From contig NC_079516.1 of the NCBI RefSeq assembly GCF_000801105.2, positions 12,524,001 through 12,588,000 of the forward strand: a stretch of 64,000 bases of DNA, given 5' to 3'. This stretch comes from Raphanus sativus. Its lineage: Eukaryota > Streptophyta > Magnoliopsida > Brassicales > Brassicaceae. Each line of letters begins with the position of its first letter. The first letter of the stretch is position 1. A program made the translations under genes and the position numbers. This document shows, one piece after another, positions 1-13,039 of this stretch. The notes under the pieces are model-generated. The model saw only the letters and a list, made by a program, of their open reading frames with translations, made no database searches and was not told the origin of the DNA.

Positions 1-5
1 CGTAC

Positions 6-3000
6 CGGTAAACCGACCATGCCGCTAAGGATTGAAATGTTGTTTTGTCCATTGATTAAGCTAACTGGAACTTGGAGTTTAACCACCGAGATGTTTCTGC
101 TTCCATGCCCAGATCCTGCAAGAACACACTTCCACTATATGTGAAAACTGAACACATTCGTAACCAAAATACTAGTGTTCTAAAAATCGGTTTAGGGCTA
201 GATAAGCCGCTCAGACAGCAAATCGGTCACGAACAAAAAAAAAATATTCTAAAACGATCTCTTATAGTTGTGTACCTGCTAGTGCATTGTTGATGAACAC
301 GTGAACCACATGTCCTAATGACTCAATGTAGAGAGACGGGTTGGTGCAAGATGAACTCGACTCAAACCTTAAATTCAACAAGCCAATACTGTTTTAGTAA
401 TGAGAAATGAACATTAGGAATGTAGCGGGAAACATGTCATTTATATTACCTTGAAGTGTACCAAAGATAGTCACTCTTGTCCTTTGTCAGGTTAGTATGT
501 TCCAACAAAGCATTAGTCTTCAAAGTTGTGTCTGAAAATGTTGGGATTGATTCTCTAAACACTTCCCATTTGTCTGGAACGTTGAACAGCTGAACCGGAG
601 TTGTAACTCTCATGTTCTTCGCTACATTCACCTTTGCTGTTTGATAGATTAGGGTTTTGCAATCCTGAAGAATACCAATTGACTTGGGAAGCAAGCTATA
701 CGTATTGTTTCTGAACTGTATTTGACTGACTTTAGTCGCGTCGTTGTTCAGCAGGAACGCAACGCATCCGTTTTTCTCATCTTCAAATACATAGGCTTGT
801 TGCATCGTTCCCGAGGAGAGAACCGTTGGGTTCCCATAAAGCAGAGGATTTGCTGAGGATTTTATAGCAGCGTGAAGCTCCTTCAAGTGACCGTACTTTG
901 GTTGTCTCAAAAGACCTTTAAACACAAAACAAGATCAGAATCAGATTTACTGATGCTAAGAACCGTATCAAGAGCTTTAGATCGAACCGTATTCATCAAG
1001 AGGAGCTTGATCATAATATCCTGTAATGAAATATTGAGATGATGTCCTTCCAAAGTTTGTTCCACCATGGTACTGTATAAAATTATATTTGATGATGAGT
1101 TCCTAATGTAAATAGACAGGGACGGTGCTAGGCACAACCCAGTGAAACATCGTTTTCATCCTTATAATTTTAAGAAATAGTCTACATAGATATATGCCTC
1201 TAAATTATTTTAAAAAATTCTTTATAAAAGTTATTTCTAAATATTTATGGCCTCAAGATCACTAATGTTTAAAGAAGAAATTTGAATCTTAGTTACCATG
1301 TAGTAGTTAATGTAGCTTCCGTTTTTCGCAATGAAAAGAGCTGCATGGAAAGCAATATCCTCAGCAGATCTAATATAAGGTTCTGCTCCATAAGCTTGAT
1401 AGCTGTATTTACCAAACATAGTTAACTTCTTGAACAAGAAAAGGAAAATTTGAAATGAAGTAAACCCTTACAAAGATGTCCAATCCTCAGTCCACATTTT
1501 CGGTTTACTAGGTGAGTTTGGTCCTGGAAATGTCTCGCCGCATCTCATTCCATTGCACGTATTGATCTACACATTAAATCATCGTATAAGAGGAAAGAAA
1601 CATTGATCTTAAATAGGTAACCGGTAGGGTACGGTACGAACCACTGGATCAGGAGCATCGGGCTGCTTGCACATGATCCATGGCACTCCGGTCTGAAGCC
1701 CTACCGCCGTTTGAGCTGCCCACTTAACGTACGATGCTCCTTTCTCATGAAAAGAGGCCTCCACGTTTCCGTACTCGTTCTCTATCTATAAGATTAAAAC
1801 CACAGAAACTCAAACCTAATGTTACTGTTCTACTATCAGCTATACTAATTAAAAACGAAAAATGAAAAGTGTTGCCCCAGCTCATAACACTGGTTTCAAA
1901 GTTAGTGGTCATGCTTGAGTTTTGTATTACAAATAAGCACTGGTTCGGTTTAGTTAGTTAATTCCTATGTTCGGTTTGGTTCGGTTCCTTGAAATTGAAA
2001 CAGATGAACAATAAAGAATTTTCAATTACCTGGGAAAGAATGATTGGACCTCCTTGAGAAGCATATAAGCCCTCTGATTTCATCAAATCTACGATCTTAC
2101 TGGTGAATCTTTGCATGTGTAACTTGAATGGCTCATTGTCGGTTCGGTATACCATACCGGGTACATCCCGTAACCAAAATGGCAATCCCCTGGTTAACCA
2201 AAGCTGTTGTTAAAATTATTCAACAAAATTTTCAATGTTAAATAAAAAAAAATATTTTGAGTTTATGAGTATTTAGTATACCCATAATTCCATTCAGCTT
2301 CGATGAAGGGTCCAATACGTAGGCAGACATAGAGACCTTGTGATTTAATTTCTTTAATAAACTTCACCAAATCGTTTCTTCCACTAAAATCATACTGCAA
2401 TATTCATTTTACCCAATAAACTATATGTTAAACTATTATTATTTTTTGAAACTACATATGTTAAATTATTGTTAATATTAAAAGTAACAAATTATAAATT
2501 TTACAGATAAATTAGTAAATGGACTTACCTGTCCGAGCTTAGGCTCATGGAGGTTCCAAAAAACGTATGTTTGGATCACATCGACGCCTCCTTCCTTTGT
2601 CTTCTTTATCAGATCCGGCCACATCTGCATTACACAAAACAATAAAACATGCATTAAATTACTTTCAAATTAAATGTCATAACAGATTATTCGAATAATG
2701 TAAATGTTAAGGCATTTTGCTACGAGAATAATACTGGCAGTCTTTGGATCCCCATTGATTAGAAATTTTAATGACATAAAGATTTGTTCACGTGATTGTG
2801 TAGTTGTCAAAGACCTAATGATTGTAAGGCTCAGAAACAATGATCATCACATGCTAAACTATGGTTATGCTATGCAAGTAACGACAACAAGTTAATTATT
2901 GTTATGTTAAGGATTATAAATGAATTAATTCGCAACTTCTAATCGATTACGTTTGTAAATGATAATTTTAGAAGTACAAAAAGGTCAAAGAAGTAGACAG

Positions 3001-4041
3001 TGACAACATATTTGGAAACTGTGTCGTTTTTGAGACCCGTGACTTTCATTTTCAGTAATGTCATAGAGTCAAAGATGTTGTGTTAGATGGAAATATATGT
3101 CTTAATCTTGATAGTGAAGCTTAATAGATAAACCTTGTGAACCCCATACAATAAAAATAATTTATAAATAATACTTGACAGATCAATTTTGCTTCACTAC
3201 GTAATGCATGTCCTTTTCGTTTTTAATATTATTTATTATTTTTTGTTAATATTATTTATTTATATAACCTTTTCATTACAATATCAACACTAATTATCAC
3301 GTACACGGCATAAACTTGTGGTTAGTGCTTTCTTAATTATCATGATGTCGGGCTTAAAATCGGCTTCCACTAGATGTTAGTTTCATTTTCAATCATCAGC
3401 GAATTACCAAAACTAAATATATCTTAATTTCCTTTTTATAAAGTTTTATGTAAAAAAATAAGAGGTTCACGCAAGACAAAGAACATAAAAACCGAGAACA
3501 CCTTAAGCCAACCATAACTAGCAATTTATTTTTCAAGCAACCTCTGCATATAATCTGAGATCTTACTAATTACATATATAGTATTATCCAAAACTAATAC
3601 ACTTGATTAGTTTTGTCATGTATAGACTTTGATATCAGAGTTTTTTTTTTTTTTTTTGCTAAATTGTTATCAGAGTTTGTCATATTATATCAATAAGACA
3701 CAAGTTCTGGTCCAGCCATGTTCTTTACGACCTATCATTATTGCCAAAATGTGCTGGACATATATCACTTTACGACATTTGATTTGATTATATGCAGATC
3801 CTTATCTTATATTTATACATATATAATGAAAACTATGTACCTCGGGTGTGCTGCGAGGATAATGAATAGAACCGGAGAAGAGAAGTTTCCTCTGTCCATC
3901 GATAATCAAAGACCTTCCGTCGTACGTTACTCCCTTCTCCGCCGTAGCATCGCCGGCACCAGCTGTGGAAAGAACAACAACTATCGCCACAAGAATCCAA
4001 CACCACGCGACCCGACCGGACATCATCTTCCTCTTTCTCAT
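6..4041 (-). CDS. BGAL6: beta-galactosidase, GH35 (BGAL6/MUM2-like), 3' end outside window
   Basis: Secreted glycoside hydrolase family 35 enzyme that trims terminal galactose from cell-wall polymers. The Arabidopsis orthologue, MUM2, modifies seed-coat mucilage. Eleven exons join in phase: 3841-4041, 2529-2624, 2282-2394, 2030-2189, 1642-1785, 1472-1566, 1297-1402, 988-1072, 450-915, 276-367 and 6-115. They give about 556 residues of the roughly 718 expected, and the last visible exon stops at a splice donor 5 bases from the edge. Visible motifs are an N-terminal hydrophobic signal segment, [11 protein letters not shown], the acid/base motif IENEYG (start of exon 5), the nucleophile region TEDW (exon 6) and [10 protein letters not shown] (exon 8). 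Intron 1 is about 1.2 kb. No frameshift or stop was seen. Family assignment is firm; the BGAL6 symbol rests on collinearity. Confidence 0.9.
175..235. repeat. dispersed TTCTAAAAATCGGT-type repeat in BGAL intron
   Basis: TGTTCTAAAAATCGGTTTAG is followed by a degenerate GC-richer stretch and AATCGGTCACGA. The same family recurs in an intron of the TOL gene (about 31583-31640), probably as a degenerate piece in the ARI intron (about 18286-18330), and beside the DEK-b 3' end (about 49488-49580). It looks like fragments of one short crucifer transposon family; superfamily undetermined. Confidence 0.45.
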
Positions 4042-4093
4042 CTTCCTCTTTGATGTTTCTATTACTGATTACTGTTCGAAAATGTGTGTTTAT

Positions 4094-4101
4094 TATTTAT
4101 A
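4094..4101 (-). promoter_or_regulatory. TATA box of the beta-galactosidase gene
   Basis: TATAAATA on the minus strand, about 55 bases upstream of the ATG at 4041. This leaves room for a short leader. Position and sequence fit a plant core promoter; the start site itself is inferred. Confidence 0.5.
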
Positions 4102-4415
4102 CACACACATCGAACATGTGGGCGTACGTATTAATGCATCACAGAAGTCTAAAACAACCAGATCTTGACCAAAATGCCCTTCTGATAAGAATATTTCTCA
4201 TTTATAGTATGGTCTTTTTTTTCTTTTGTCAAGGATGGTAACGTATCAACCAAAGTAGTTAGTATAAACTATTAGGATAAGTACAATGTCGCATCTCGAC
4301 AAGTGTTTACTATCTGGAAGATATTGAGTATCTTAGATAACTTCGTATATTTTTGACCAAAAAAAAAAAGATAACTTCGTATATAATGTGTTTTATCTAG
4401 ATAATAACTGCATAA

Positions 4416-6512
4416 TCTACTCTTTAGTTTAGAGCCCCACTTTATATCTACTATAGACAAGTTTTAATAAGATCATTTGATACAATGATTATTTTTAGTG
4501 TTTCAAAAAAAAAAGATTATTTTTAGTTAGAACAAAATCTGTTGAAAAAAAATCCAACTAAATCTTATTGATTTTTAAATATTTTTATAAAACAATGCAA
4601 TAACTAATTTTGTAATTAGTATTATAATATTATTATACCTTAATATTAATTTTTTATTATAAAAATATTTCTATTTTAATAAATTTCATAATATAGTATA
4701 TTAAAATAGATGTAATATATGAATTAAATAAAAAATATATACAAAATTGGTAATTAACCTATTTTAATTTAAATTTACTCTATTGTTTAGAGTCATACTT
4801 TTTTCTACTCAAGTCTCAATAGGACTATTTGATTAATTACTTATAATGATTATTTTTAGGGTTTCAGAAAAGATTATTTTTAGCCCAACAAATCTGTTGA
4901 GGAAATATAGATTTAAATTTTATTTAAATTATAACAAAATCTATTGAAAAATCTAACTAAATCTTATTAATTTTAAAATATTTTTTTAAATAATGCAATA
5001 ACTAATTTCGTAATGAGTAAATATTATTATATATTAACTAAATTAAATTATTATTGTAAAAAAATAAAAATTATTTGCTATTTTTGTAAATTTCATAATA
5101 TATTATATTAAAATAGAAGTACTATATAAATTAAGTAAAAAAACTATATAAATAAATAAAATAAACTATCATTGTTAAAAATATTTAAAATACATAAACT
5201 ATGTATATTTTATACAAAATATTACCATATGTTATGCTTATATATCTACAACTATATATTATTTTAACTTAAAACCCACAACAAAATATTATCTAAAATA
5301 ATTATATACAAAATATAATAGTATATAACTAAATTTTAGTTCATGTGTTATTTACAAAATAGGATATCAGAAACTTTTAATAATTCAAAAGATTATAATG
5401 AAAAATCAATTTTAGTGATCTTATCTCTTTCTACATACATTTTCTGTTATGGTACCTACTGGTATCATTACATGTATGGCTCATTGTGTGTATTTTTAAT
5501 CATTCGGCGATAGTGCATAGAATATTGTATTATTGCATTTTGTATTAAATTAAATCGTAAGTGTTAAAAATGTACAAATTTATTTTTTGTCATTATTAAA
5601 ATCTGTTGAGAAAAATATTAAACTATTACCAAATTTATAAAAATTTTTTTAAAAATAATGCATTAATTTGGTAACAAAAATATTCAAAGTCATATAATCT
5701 TTCAAACTAAAAATATTTATGTGCTTTTCAAAATACTTTTGACAAAATGTATTATTTTTGAAATAAACATTCTAAACACAAAGTTAAAATATTCCAAATT
5801 TTATAATAGATAAATCATGCATGAGTGTAATAATTTAAAATGGAAAACAAAAAAAATACTATTGTGAAAATTGAAAGTAGTATAATATTTTGAAATCTTA
5901 ATTTAGTAACAAAAATTATAGAACTTAAACCATAACATCCAAAAATATCTTATATTGATAAAATTTACTAAAATAATATTATAGATGCTACTATATATAA
6001 AATTTACCAAAATAATATGGCTAAATTAATTAAACAGAACAATATATTTATTTATAAAATCCCGCGATATAATAAAATGATAGATAGTTAACTTTTTTAA
6101 ACAGAACATGTTAATATAAATTATATTAAATAAATATTCTTTCTATAGTATACCTAAATAAAATTTAAAAATGTATTGTATACAAACTGTATAATTTTTT
6201 CAAAACCATATTTTTAAAAAGATTTTTTATTTGATTATTTTAGATTGTAAATTTATTGTATTGTACTAAAAATATATTAGTATGTATAAAATGCATAAAA
6301 TTATCATATATTAAGAATGTTGAATAACAAAGCAAAATATATAAAATAAAACACTATATATTAGTAACGCTGAATAAAAAACCTAAATAATAAGATTATA
6401 AAGTTACACAATATATAACATGAAAATGTAAATCATATATTTAAAATGTTTACGATAATATCAAATGTATGCATAAAATCATATCCGCACGAATATACGG
6501 ATTAAACTCTAG
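4416..6512 (+). mobile_element. probable non-autonomous Helitron
   Basis: The 3' end is clear: a small hairpin (ATCCG...CGGAT) at 6482-6502, then TAAACTCTAG followed by T, the usual Helitron 3' structure (hairpin plus CTAG, insertion next to T). The 5' end is set at A followed by TCTACTCTTTAGTTTAGAG at 4416. A related TACTCTATTGTTTAGAG copy at about 4777 starts an internal imperfect repeat of roughly 360 bp. The interior is extremely AT-rich with no coding potential. The 3' end is well supported; the 5' boundary is less certain. Confidence 0.55.
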
Positions 6513-6692
6513 TTTAGACTTAAAATTCCAGAACAATGAAAAACTAGCTATTTGGAGTTTTATAATTTCGAACGTAGAAACTAAAATTAAATGAACAATG
6601 TATAAACTTTGAAATAAAGATCATAACGTTGTTGATGTGTGCTCATTGCCTAGGAGATAAATAATATTGACAACATATATGAACTTGATTAA

Positions 6693-6928
6693 GAGCATTG
6701 ATGTACTCGACTGGAAGCGTTTAGATACTAAAATGATAGATATGGTTTTCAAAATCTTAGATATTCATCCAATAATTTTTTGAAAAGTCTCATATGAGAA
6801 TTTATTTGATGAGTTTCTAAGAGTTTGATAACTTCATCTATCACTTTAACATTAACTAGCAAGAAAACATTAATTAGTATCTAATCAATTGTTTTAGATT
6901 CTCATCCTCGTATTAGATGAAGTTGGTC
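6693..6928. mobile_element. possible Tourist-like MITE
   Basis: A 236-bp segment starts GAGCATTGATG, ends GAAGTTGGTC, and is flanked by TAA on both sides (6690-6692 and 6929-6931). The terminal inverted repeats match only weakly, so this rests on the TSD and on the GAGCA start common to PIF/Harbinger MITEs in crucifers. Confidence 0.35.
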
Positions 6929-7823
6929 TAATCGGTGTACCTATGAGCCAAAGAAAAGGAAGAAGGGATTAGTAGTATTGACTAGTAAATGAAGGGTAAG
7001 TTTGTCAAAAAAAGTTTGTCAATACGCATAATTTCTGGGAAAGTTGAAGCCTAGACAACATGATTCTGGAAAAGTGATTCAGGGTTTAGCGTGTAAGACA
7101 GAGAAAATGGAACTTGGAAGACAGGACTTGCCCCTACGCAGCCTTCACGTTCACGTTAAGATAAAAGTGGCCTTAAAATGGGTGTCAAGTTTTCCTCAAA
7201 GCCCTTAAACTGGGCCTGTACATCTGGCTGCTTTAGCTATGTATAAATAAAAAAATATTTAGGTTAGTTTATTTATAAATAACCATTTACAAAGTTCAAG
7301 AAACAGTAAGATCAGCTTAACGAATGCACACTACCCTTTTGGCATGTTATGCTGATTATTTTGTTATCCTACTTGATTTTATGCATTGTTTTAATATTGT
7401 TTCTCTGCTTAAAAGTCTATTAGAATCCATTATCCATTTGTAACATACTAAACAACATTCTTCCACTATAAATTAATAACTTTATACTAATACTCGATGC
7501 TCCTGTAAAGTGTGATTTAATGTGGAAATGTAAGTCAAAGAAACTGTCGATTGTCGCATCTTCCAGCTTTATGACTTGCGTAAATAAGCCGGCGTGCAAC
7601 TAAGATGCCGTCATCGCAGTGACATAGGCGATGAGGTAACATTCTATGCATCTGGTGCGTGAAAGCGCACCGTAGTATTCTTCACAGTCCACTCACAAGC
7701 CACAAAATGTATACTGACCAGAGAACAGCGTGCACAAGCATACACCGAGAAGCAGCTGATAAAAGGTTCGTGCGGGTGACGGAAGCAATGACATCACATT
7801 CTCTCTACCCAACTATTCCTCGC

Positions 7824-7931
7824 CACGTGTGGCTGCGCGGTCAACGTTGAAGAGAAAGCGGTTGGTTCCGTCACACGTGTCGGGAAATCAAATGACCCAC
7901 GTGTGGTTCATGAACCTCTTCTCCTATAAAA
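7824..7931 (+). promoter_or_regulatory. G-box/ABRE cluster, W-box and TATA box of the NAC gene
   Basis: CACGTG cores lie at 7824-7829 and 7898-7903, with a third ACACGTGT at 7873-7880. All three lie 75-155 bases upstream of the NAC start codon. A W-box-type GGTCAA is at 7839-7844 and TATAAAA at 7925-7931. Clustered ACGTG cores next to a TATA box are the usual signature of ABA- and stress-responsive promoters, which suits an ATAF-class NAC gene. Functionality is inferred from sequence only. Confidence 0.65.
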
Positions 7932-7977
7932 CCTCCATGGACTCAGTCTGTTCTCCTCCGATTAAAACAAAAAAAAA

Positions 7978-8971
7978 ATGAAGGCGGAGCTAAATTTACC
8001 GGCGGGATTCCGATTTCACCCGACGGACGAAGAGCTAGTCAAGTTCTATCTCTGCCGGAGATGCGCGTCGGAGCCGATCAGCGTTCCGGTGATCGCGGAG
8101 ATCGATCTGTACAAGTTCAATCCATGGGAGCTTCCAGGTTATTACACGATCTGCTCTAGTTCAATTTAAGTTTTTATTGATTTTAAATAAAAATTCGAAT
8201 TTTTGTATTTTGTTTCAGACATGGCTTTGTACGGAGAGAAAGAATGGTACTTCTTCTCACACCGAGACCGAAAATACCCAAACGGTTCACGTCCGAACCG
8301 GGCAGCGGGAACCGGTTATTGGAAAGCGACGGGAGCTGATAAACCAATCGGTAAACCGAAGAAGTTAGGGATCAAGAAAGCGCTCGTCTTCTACGCGGGG
8401 AAAGCTCCTAAAGGTGTGAAGACGAATTGGATCATGCACGAGTATCGTCTCGCTAATGTCGACCGCTCTGCTTCTTCCAAAAAGAAGAACAACTTAAGAG
8501 TACGTTCTGTAATTGGGCTTTAAATGGGCCTTATACTATAAATGGGCCGTGATATCACGCTTTATTAACTGATTTTAACCGTCTTTGGATCTTGTCGGGA
8601 AATTTTTGCAGCTTGATGATTGGGTGTTATGTCGGATTTACAATAAGAAAGGAACGATGGAGAAGTATTATCCGGCGGATGAGAAAGAGACGGCGATGAT
8701 GATGACTACTACTACGACCACGTCGGATTCGAAATGCTCAAGTCACGTGATTTCACCGGACGTCACGTGTTCATCCGAGGTTCAAAGCGAGTCCAAGTGG
8801 GTTGATGATCTTGTTGAGGGCGTAGCGTTTGACGCGTCCGTGTTCGGCTCCTTGCTGCAAAATGACGCTTTTGTCCCTCAGTTTCCGTATCAGTCCGACT
8901 TCGCCGCTATGTTCGAGGATCCGCCGGAGCAGAAACCATTCTTGAACTGGAGTTTTGCTCCTCAGGGGTAA
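7978..8971 (+). CDS. NAC102: NAC-domain transcription factor, ATAF subfamily (ANAC102/ANAC032-like)
   Basis: Plant-specific DNA-binding regulator, probably nuclear and stress-responsive. Three exons (7978-8137, 8219-8499, 8612-8971) encode 266 residues. The NAC subdomains are visible in order: [15 protein letters not shown] (A), [13 protein letters not shown] (B), [15 protein letters not shown] and ATGADKPIG (C), [11 protein letters not shown] (D) and [13 protein letters not shown] (E). The C-terminal half is less conserved, has a run of threonines near residues 175-185, and ends with the acidic/aromatic [10 protein letters not shown] typical of ATAF proteins. The A. thaliana protein annotated as ANAC102 has, as I recall, a longer N terminus. 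Here the ATG at 7978 follows an A-rich leader and no longer in-frame start is obvious. Intron 2 carries three TGGGCC/TGGGCT motifs. Confidence 0.9.
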
Positions 8972-9240
8972 AACTGTAAAAGAGCATAAAATTTGGAGCT
9001 TTCTCAGAGCACCTGGAAACTGCACGGGTCGGATCTTGACCCGGAAATCAAGATTGGTCATACAAACTACTGAGACAATCAACTTCAGATTCTTGATACA
9101 AACAGTGACCATATATGTATTCATCATAATCAATGAGCATGAGCTTATTTATCTTTTGATGAAACAAATGTACATTTTTGTAAAGATTACAAAGACTTTA
9201 GAGAGAGAGAGAGAGAGAGAGCAGAGAGGTGATGATGGAT

Positions 9241-10479
9241 TCAAGAGTTATTGTGAGAACTGGAACGAGAAGCCCAAATACCAAACACAAGAAACCAGAA
9301 GATGAACAAGATTGCCCAGTAGCGTGCAGGACCATACCTGATCCTAGTGAGCACAACCTGTTTTTTTCAAGTTTTTTTTTTTGAGTTTAGTAAAAATAGA
9401 AAAAGAATCTGTAAAAATTGAGATTATTTTTTTTAACTTACAAATCTGAAGAAGATGACTATTATTAAAGCACATAGACCACCAAGAAGGATATGAAGTC
9501 CACTCCTAGCAGTCTCCTGAATCAAAAGAACCATTAATCAACAAACTAATCATATATTTCCTCTATTTCAAATTAAATGTTGTTTTTTACAAGCAAATTA
9601 AGAGTAAAATGATATAAATTGCATTAAAAATACTAAAATGACACTTATTTTGTTACAGTGGAGTGGATGACATACCTTTCCAACACGAGGAGCAATGATC
9701 CAGACCAAAGTAACAGTGAGCAAACCGGTAGCAAGAAGAATCCCTGTACCTTCCACAGCCCATTTAGTTGCACGGTTCTCCATAGGCAAGACACCAAAGT
9801 TCACAGCACCTAAAGGTTGTTCAGGCATAGCCTGAGAAGCTGCAGCAGAGCTACTACTGTTGTTGTTGTTGTTATTAAGGGCATGGGGGCCAAACCATGA
9901 AGATATCTCACTTAGCCTTTGCCTTCTAATGCCAGCAGCTTCATCTGTATCTACAGTTGAATCTGTATGCAGCGCCGTGTAATCTCTCAAGGCAATGACC
10001 ACTTTGTTGAAGTCAGCGGTTTTTATATTCTCAGCAGCTATCCCACAGATTTCACACACGGTTGATCCGTGGTTGAGAAACCATTTGAGCGCGCAAGCGT
10101 AGTGTACCAAAGCAAGCTCGTTCTTGCAAGAACATCCAAGCTCAATCAATGGATCCTGGTGCTGCACCATTCCCATTTCGATATCATTGACGATGGAACT
10201 CTTCTGCTCAGCAGCCTCTGTAGCTTTGCTGACATCATCATCATCATCAACTGTTTCGGTTTTAAGAGCTTCTGGAAGAAGAACGGTAGGAGTGATCCCC
10301 AAGAACCCTAAGGCAGTATCTCCTCGTTTGTCGGATTCTGCAGAATGGCATACACGACAAGTCGGTAACCCGGAGTCACTGTCTGTACTGTAACGCGCCA
10401 CAGCTGCTAGTTCCTCGTTCTTGATCGGTGGACAATCGTGATCATTGACTCCTGTCTCCAACTGATTCTCTTTACCCAT
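9241..10479 (-). CDS. SHA1: RING-variant (RINGv/MARCH-type) membrane protein, SHA1-like
   Basis: Probable membrane-anchored E3 ubiquitin ligase; the Arabidopsis neighbour at this position is SHOOT APICAL MERISTEM ARREST 1. Three exons (9676-10479, 9442-9516, 9241-9357) encode about 331 residues. A C4HC3 RINGv finger is spread over CRVCHS (near residue 41) and GCSCKNELALVHYACALKWF...CEICG (near residues 115-150). The two cysteine pairs are separated by an unusually long acidic linker. Two hydrophobic segments follow: ILLATGLLTVTLVWIIA near the end of exon 1 and a second split across exons 2 and 3. The ATG at 10479 begins MGKENQ; the codon before it is TTG, so no upstream start is used. The minus-strand TGA at 9241-9243 ends the frame. 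Confidence 0.85.
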
Positions 10480-13039
10480 CAAGCCAGGAATAGAAAAATC
10501 TTTATCTCTTCACAAGACCACAAATAAGCTCAACTCCTAATAATATTCTACTTTATGGACATTGATAAGACAGTTCAAGATCCAATAAAACAAAAAAGGA
10601 CTTCAATGTATCTATAGAATCACGCTGAAAGAGAAACAATCTGTAAGACAACAAGCAAGAGAGAGCGATGGCCTGTTTTGCATTCTTTCAAGCGAGCTCC
10701 TGCAGTGATACCATTAAAAGATGTCATAAAACATAAATGGAACAAGCTTATGGTGACATAAAACTTTAAAAAAAAAAGACAAAAAGTGTAAAAAATGGAT
10801 CCAAGCTTAGAAACAATACATAAACTAATGGTGATGAAGCAGCTAAAACCCTCATTAGTGATCAAGGTATCATGCTTAAAGTGAGAATATGATAAACTTG
10901 AGTGAGAAGAGTGTTATCATTTATAATCAGTTTATGCACCCAACCTTTCAGATACTAGAAGAGCCAAAAACTGGATGCAATGCTGAGATCAATTCAAAAA
11001 CAAAAGGAAAGTGACCAAAAGACATGACAATATAATCTGATGTCTGAAACCATTATAAATTTTGTTCTGCAGGTTGTAACTGCGCAGCTCCAAACGAAAG
11101 AACCCACTAACAAGTAAAATAAAGAAATATAATATATATACAGAAGCAGATTAAGCAACTATTACTCCAACCAGTTAATTGAAGCAGCATCCATTACTTT
11201 TATTTTATTTTTAAGCTGTCATTATGTTAAATATTTTTAAGCTCTCTCTACCAAATCTCCACCACTGATTTTAATGGAGAGGACACCTAACGAAAAAAAG
11301 ACAAAGAAACAGCAGTTTCGTTCTCTGGTGGGACTCATGGGTCACCGACTAAAATACAACAAGAAATCAAGATCTAAAGCTATATGCAAAATGAGAGATC
11401 AACCACATGCAAATCTGAGCAGATTCAATAAACTTGGCGAGGAAAAAAAAAGGATGAATCTGGAGGAGGGGTTTTGAGTGAGCAAACCTCTGTTAAATCT
11501 GGGCAAGAAAAAGAGTTGGAACCTTTAGAAAACCCAATCTCTGTTCATATCTGGGTTCTTTCTTCCTCGAGTTCCGGGGATTAGGTGACAGGATGTCTTT
11601 CTGGGGAATGCTCGTCTTTTTTGAGCTTAAAAGACGTTCAGATTCGAAAAAGAGTTCTTCCCACTATACATGGTGCGGAGAGCTGAGTGGTTTTTTTCTT
11701 TTAAGATTCTTTTTATTTTGTTTCTTTTCACTTTGTATAACGTTTACTCGAGAAAATAAAACTGTCCATATTTCGCAAAGAAAACGATGATGATAAGTAT
11801 TAAATGATTTATAATTTTTTGGATTGAAATATTATTTTCTAATTTTTGAAAAAAAATCTTGACTTCATATTTATTAATAACTGTTTTATGTTTTTCCAAA
11901 TACTTTGGATAGATAATGAAATCGTTTTAGTCAAAATATTTACTTTCTTTTCGAAAAATTTAATAATGTGTTGACTAAAATATCCGTATAATCTAGCAGA
12001 ATTAGAAAAACCTACTATTTTTGTATTTGAAAATCCATGCATTGATTGTTTTCTTTTAGGCAAAAAAGGCGTTGAAATTCTTTATGATAAAGTGTACATA
12101 ATTAGAGACAAAAAATCTCAATATACACAAAGCATTATCTGGATAAAGATAAAATAAAATGATGTCTCTTTTTTGGCTATAACTTTTTCTAGAGTGTTTT
12201 TTTTGCTATAAAAATTGAAAATATTATGTTCTTTTCCGAAAATATTTATTCTGGTCACAGGGTGGATGGAAATGAGCTTATATATCCAGAGTCGACCAAA
12301 AATTAAAAAGAGAATAATCATAAATATAGCATGATAAATCATTAAGAAGCTAGAAATAAGCTGCGAACAATATAAAAATAAATACGAGCTAAATCCATAT
12401 TACGTGAAATGTTATCATAAACTTCAATTTTGTTCTAAAGTTAATACTTTTCAAAATATTAAGGTGGTGTAATCTCCAATTCTATCATTTCATTTGATTC
12501 ACGTCCGACAGAGGAAGAATCTGTTAAAAAAAATATTGAAGTGCTGTTTTAGTTCTCCACTTGTAAGTTGTAACAAACATTGAATGGACGGACAAGCCAA
12601 GCCAAGCCAGGCTGGTCCTTGCTTTGGGTGCTGAACCTAACAAACACCTCTCATACTTTATCCATTCTGAAGGACAATACACGTAACTGAATCTTATTCG
12701 ACAAGATACGAATGGAGCTGATACAAATTCTTTTTTTTTTTTTAAGAAGCTGATGTGAGTGCAAATTAAGCATTTCTTTTCTTCTGCATGGCTTTTGTAT
12801 AGTAACCAAAAAAAGACGACCAGAGTCTGTATGCATATGATCAAAGTTTTCTCTCATCTAGTTAACACTTTTCCGACGCCAATCTCAGTAGTGGCTTTAG
12901 TATGAGCACACACTATACAATGACACTCTTCACAAACACCAGAGGAAAATAAAATTAAAACGAGGCAAAAATCTCGTACCCGGTCTTTTTTCTAGTTGGG
13001 TAAAGACATTTGTTAGCAAAATTTGTACTTCTTCTTCTT
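10480..13039. other. intergenic, no gene recognised
   Basis: The first kilobase is the upstream region of the SHA1-like gene and may hold a 5'-leader intron; candidate minus-strand donors occur near 11490 but none can be proved. 11590-13039 is AT-rich, has only short unrelated frames on both strands, and separates the RING gene from the 3' end of DGK2. No RNA gene or transposon ends were recognised. Confidence 0.5.

Noticed and set aside
12524..12857. Two overlapping minus-strand frames of about 70-105 codons
   Set aside because: No similarity recognised, odd composition, no promoter or splice support.
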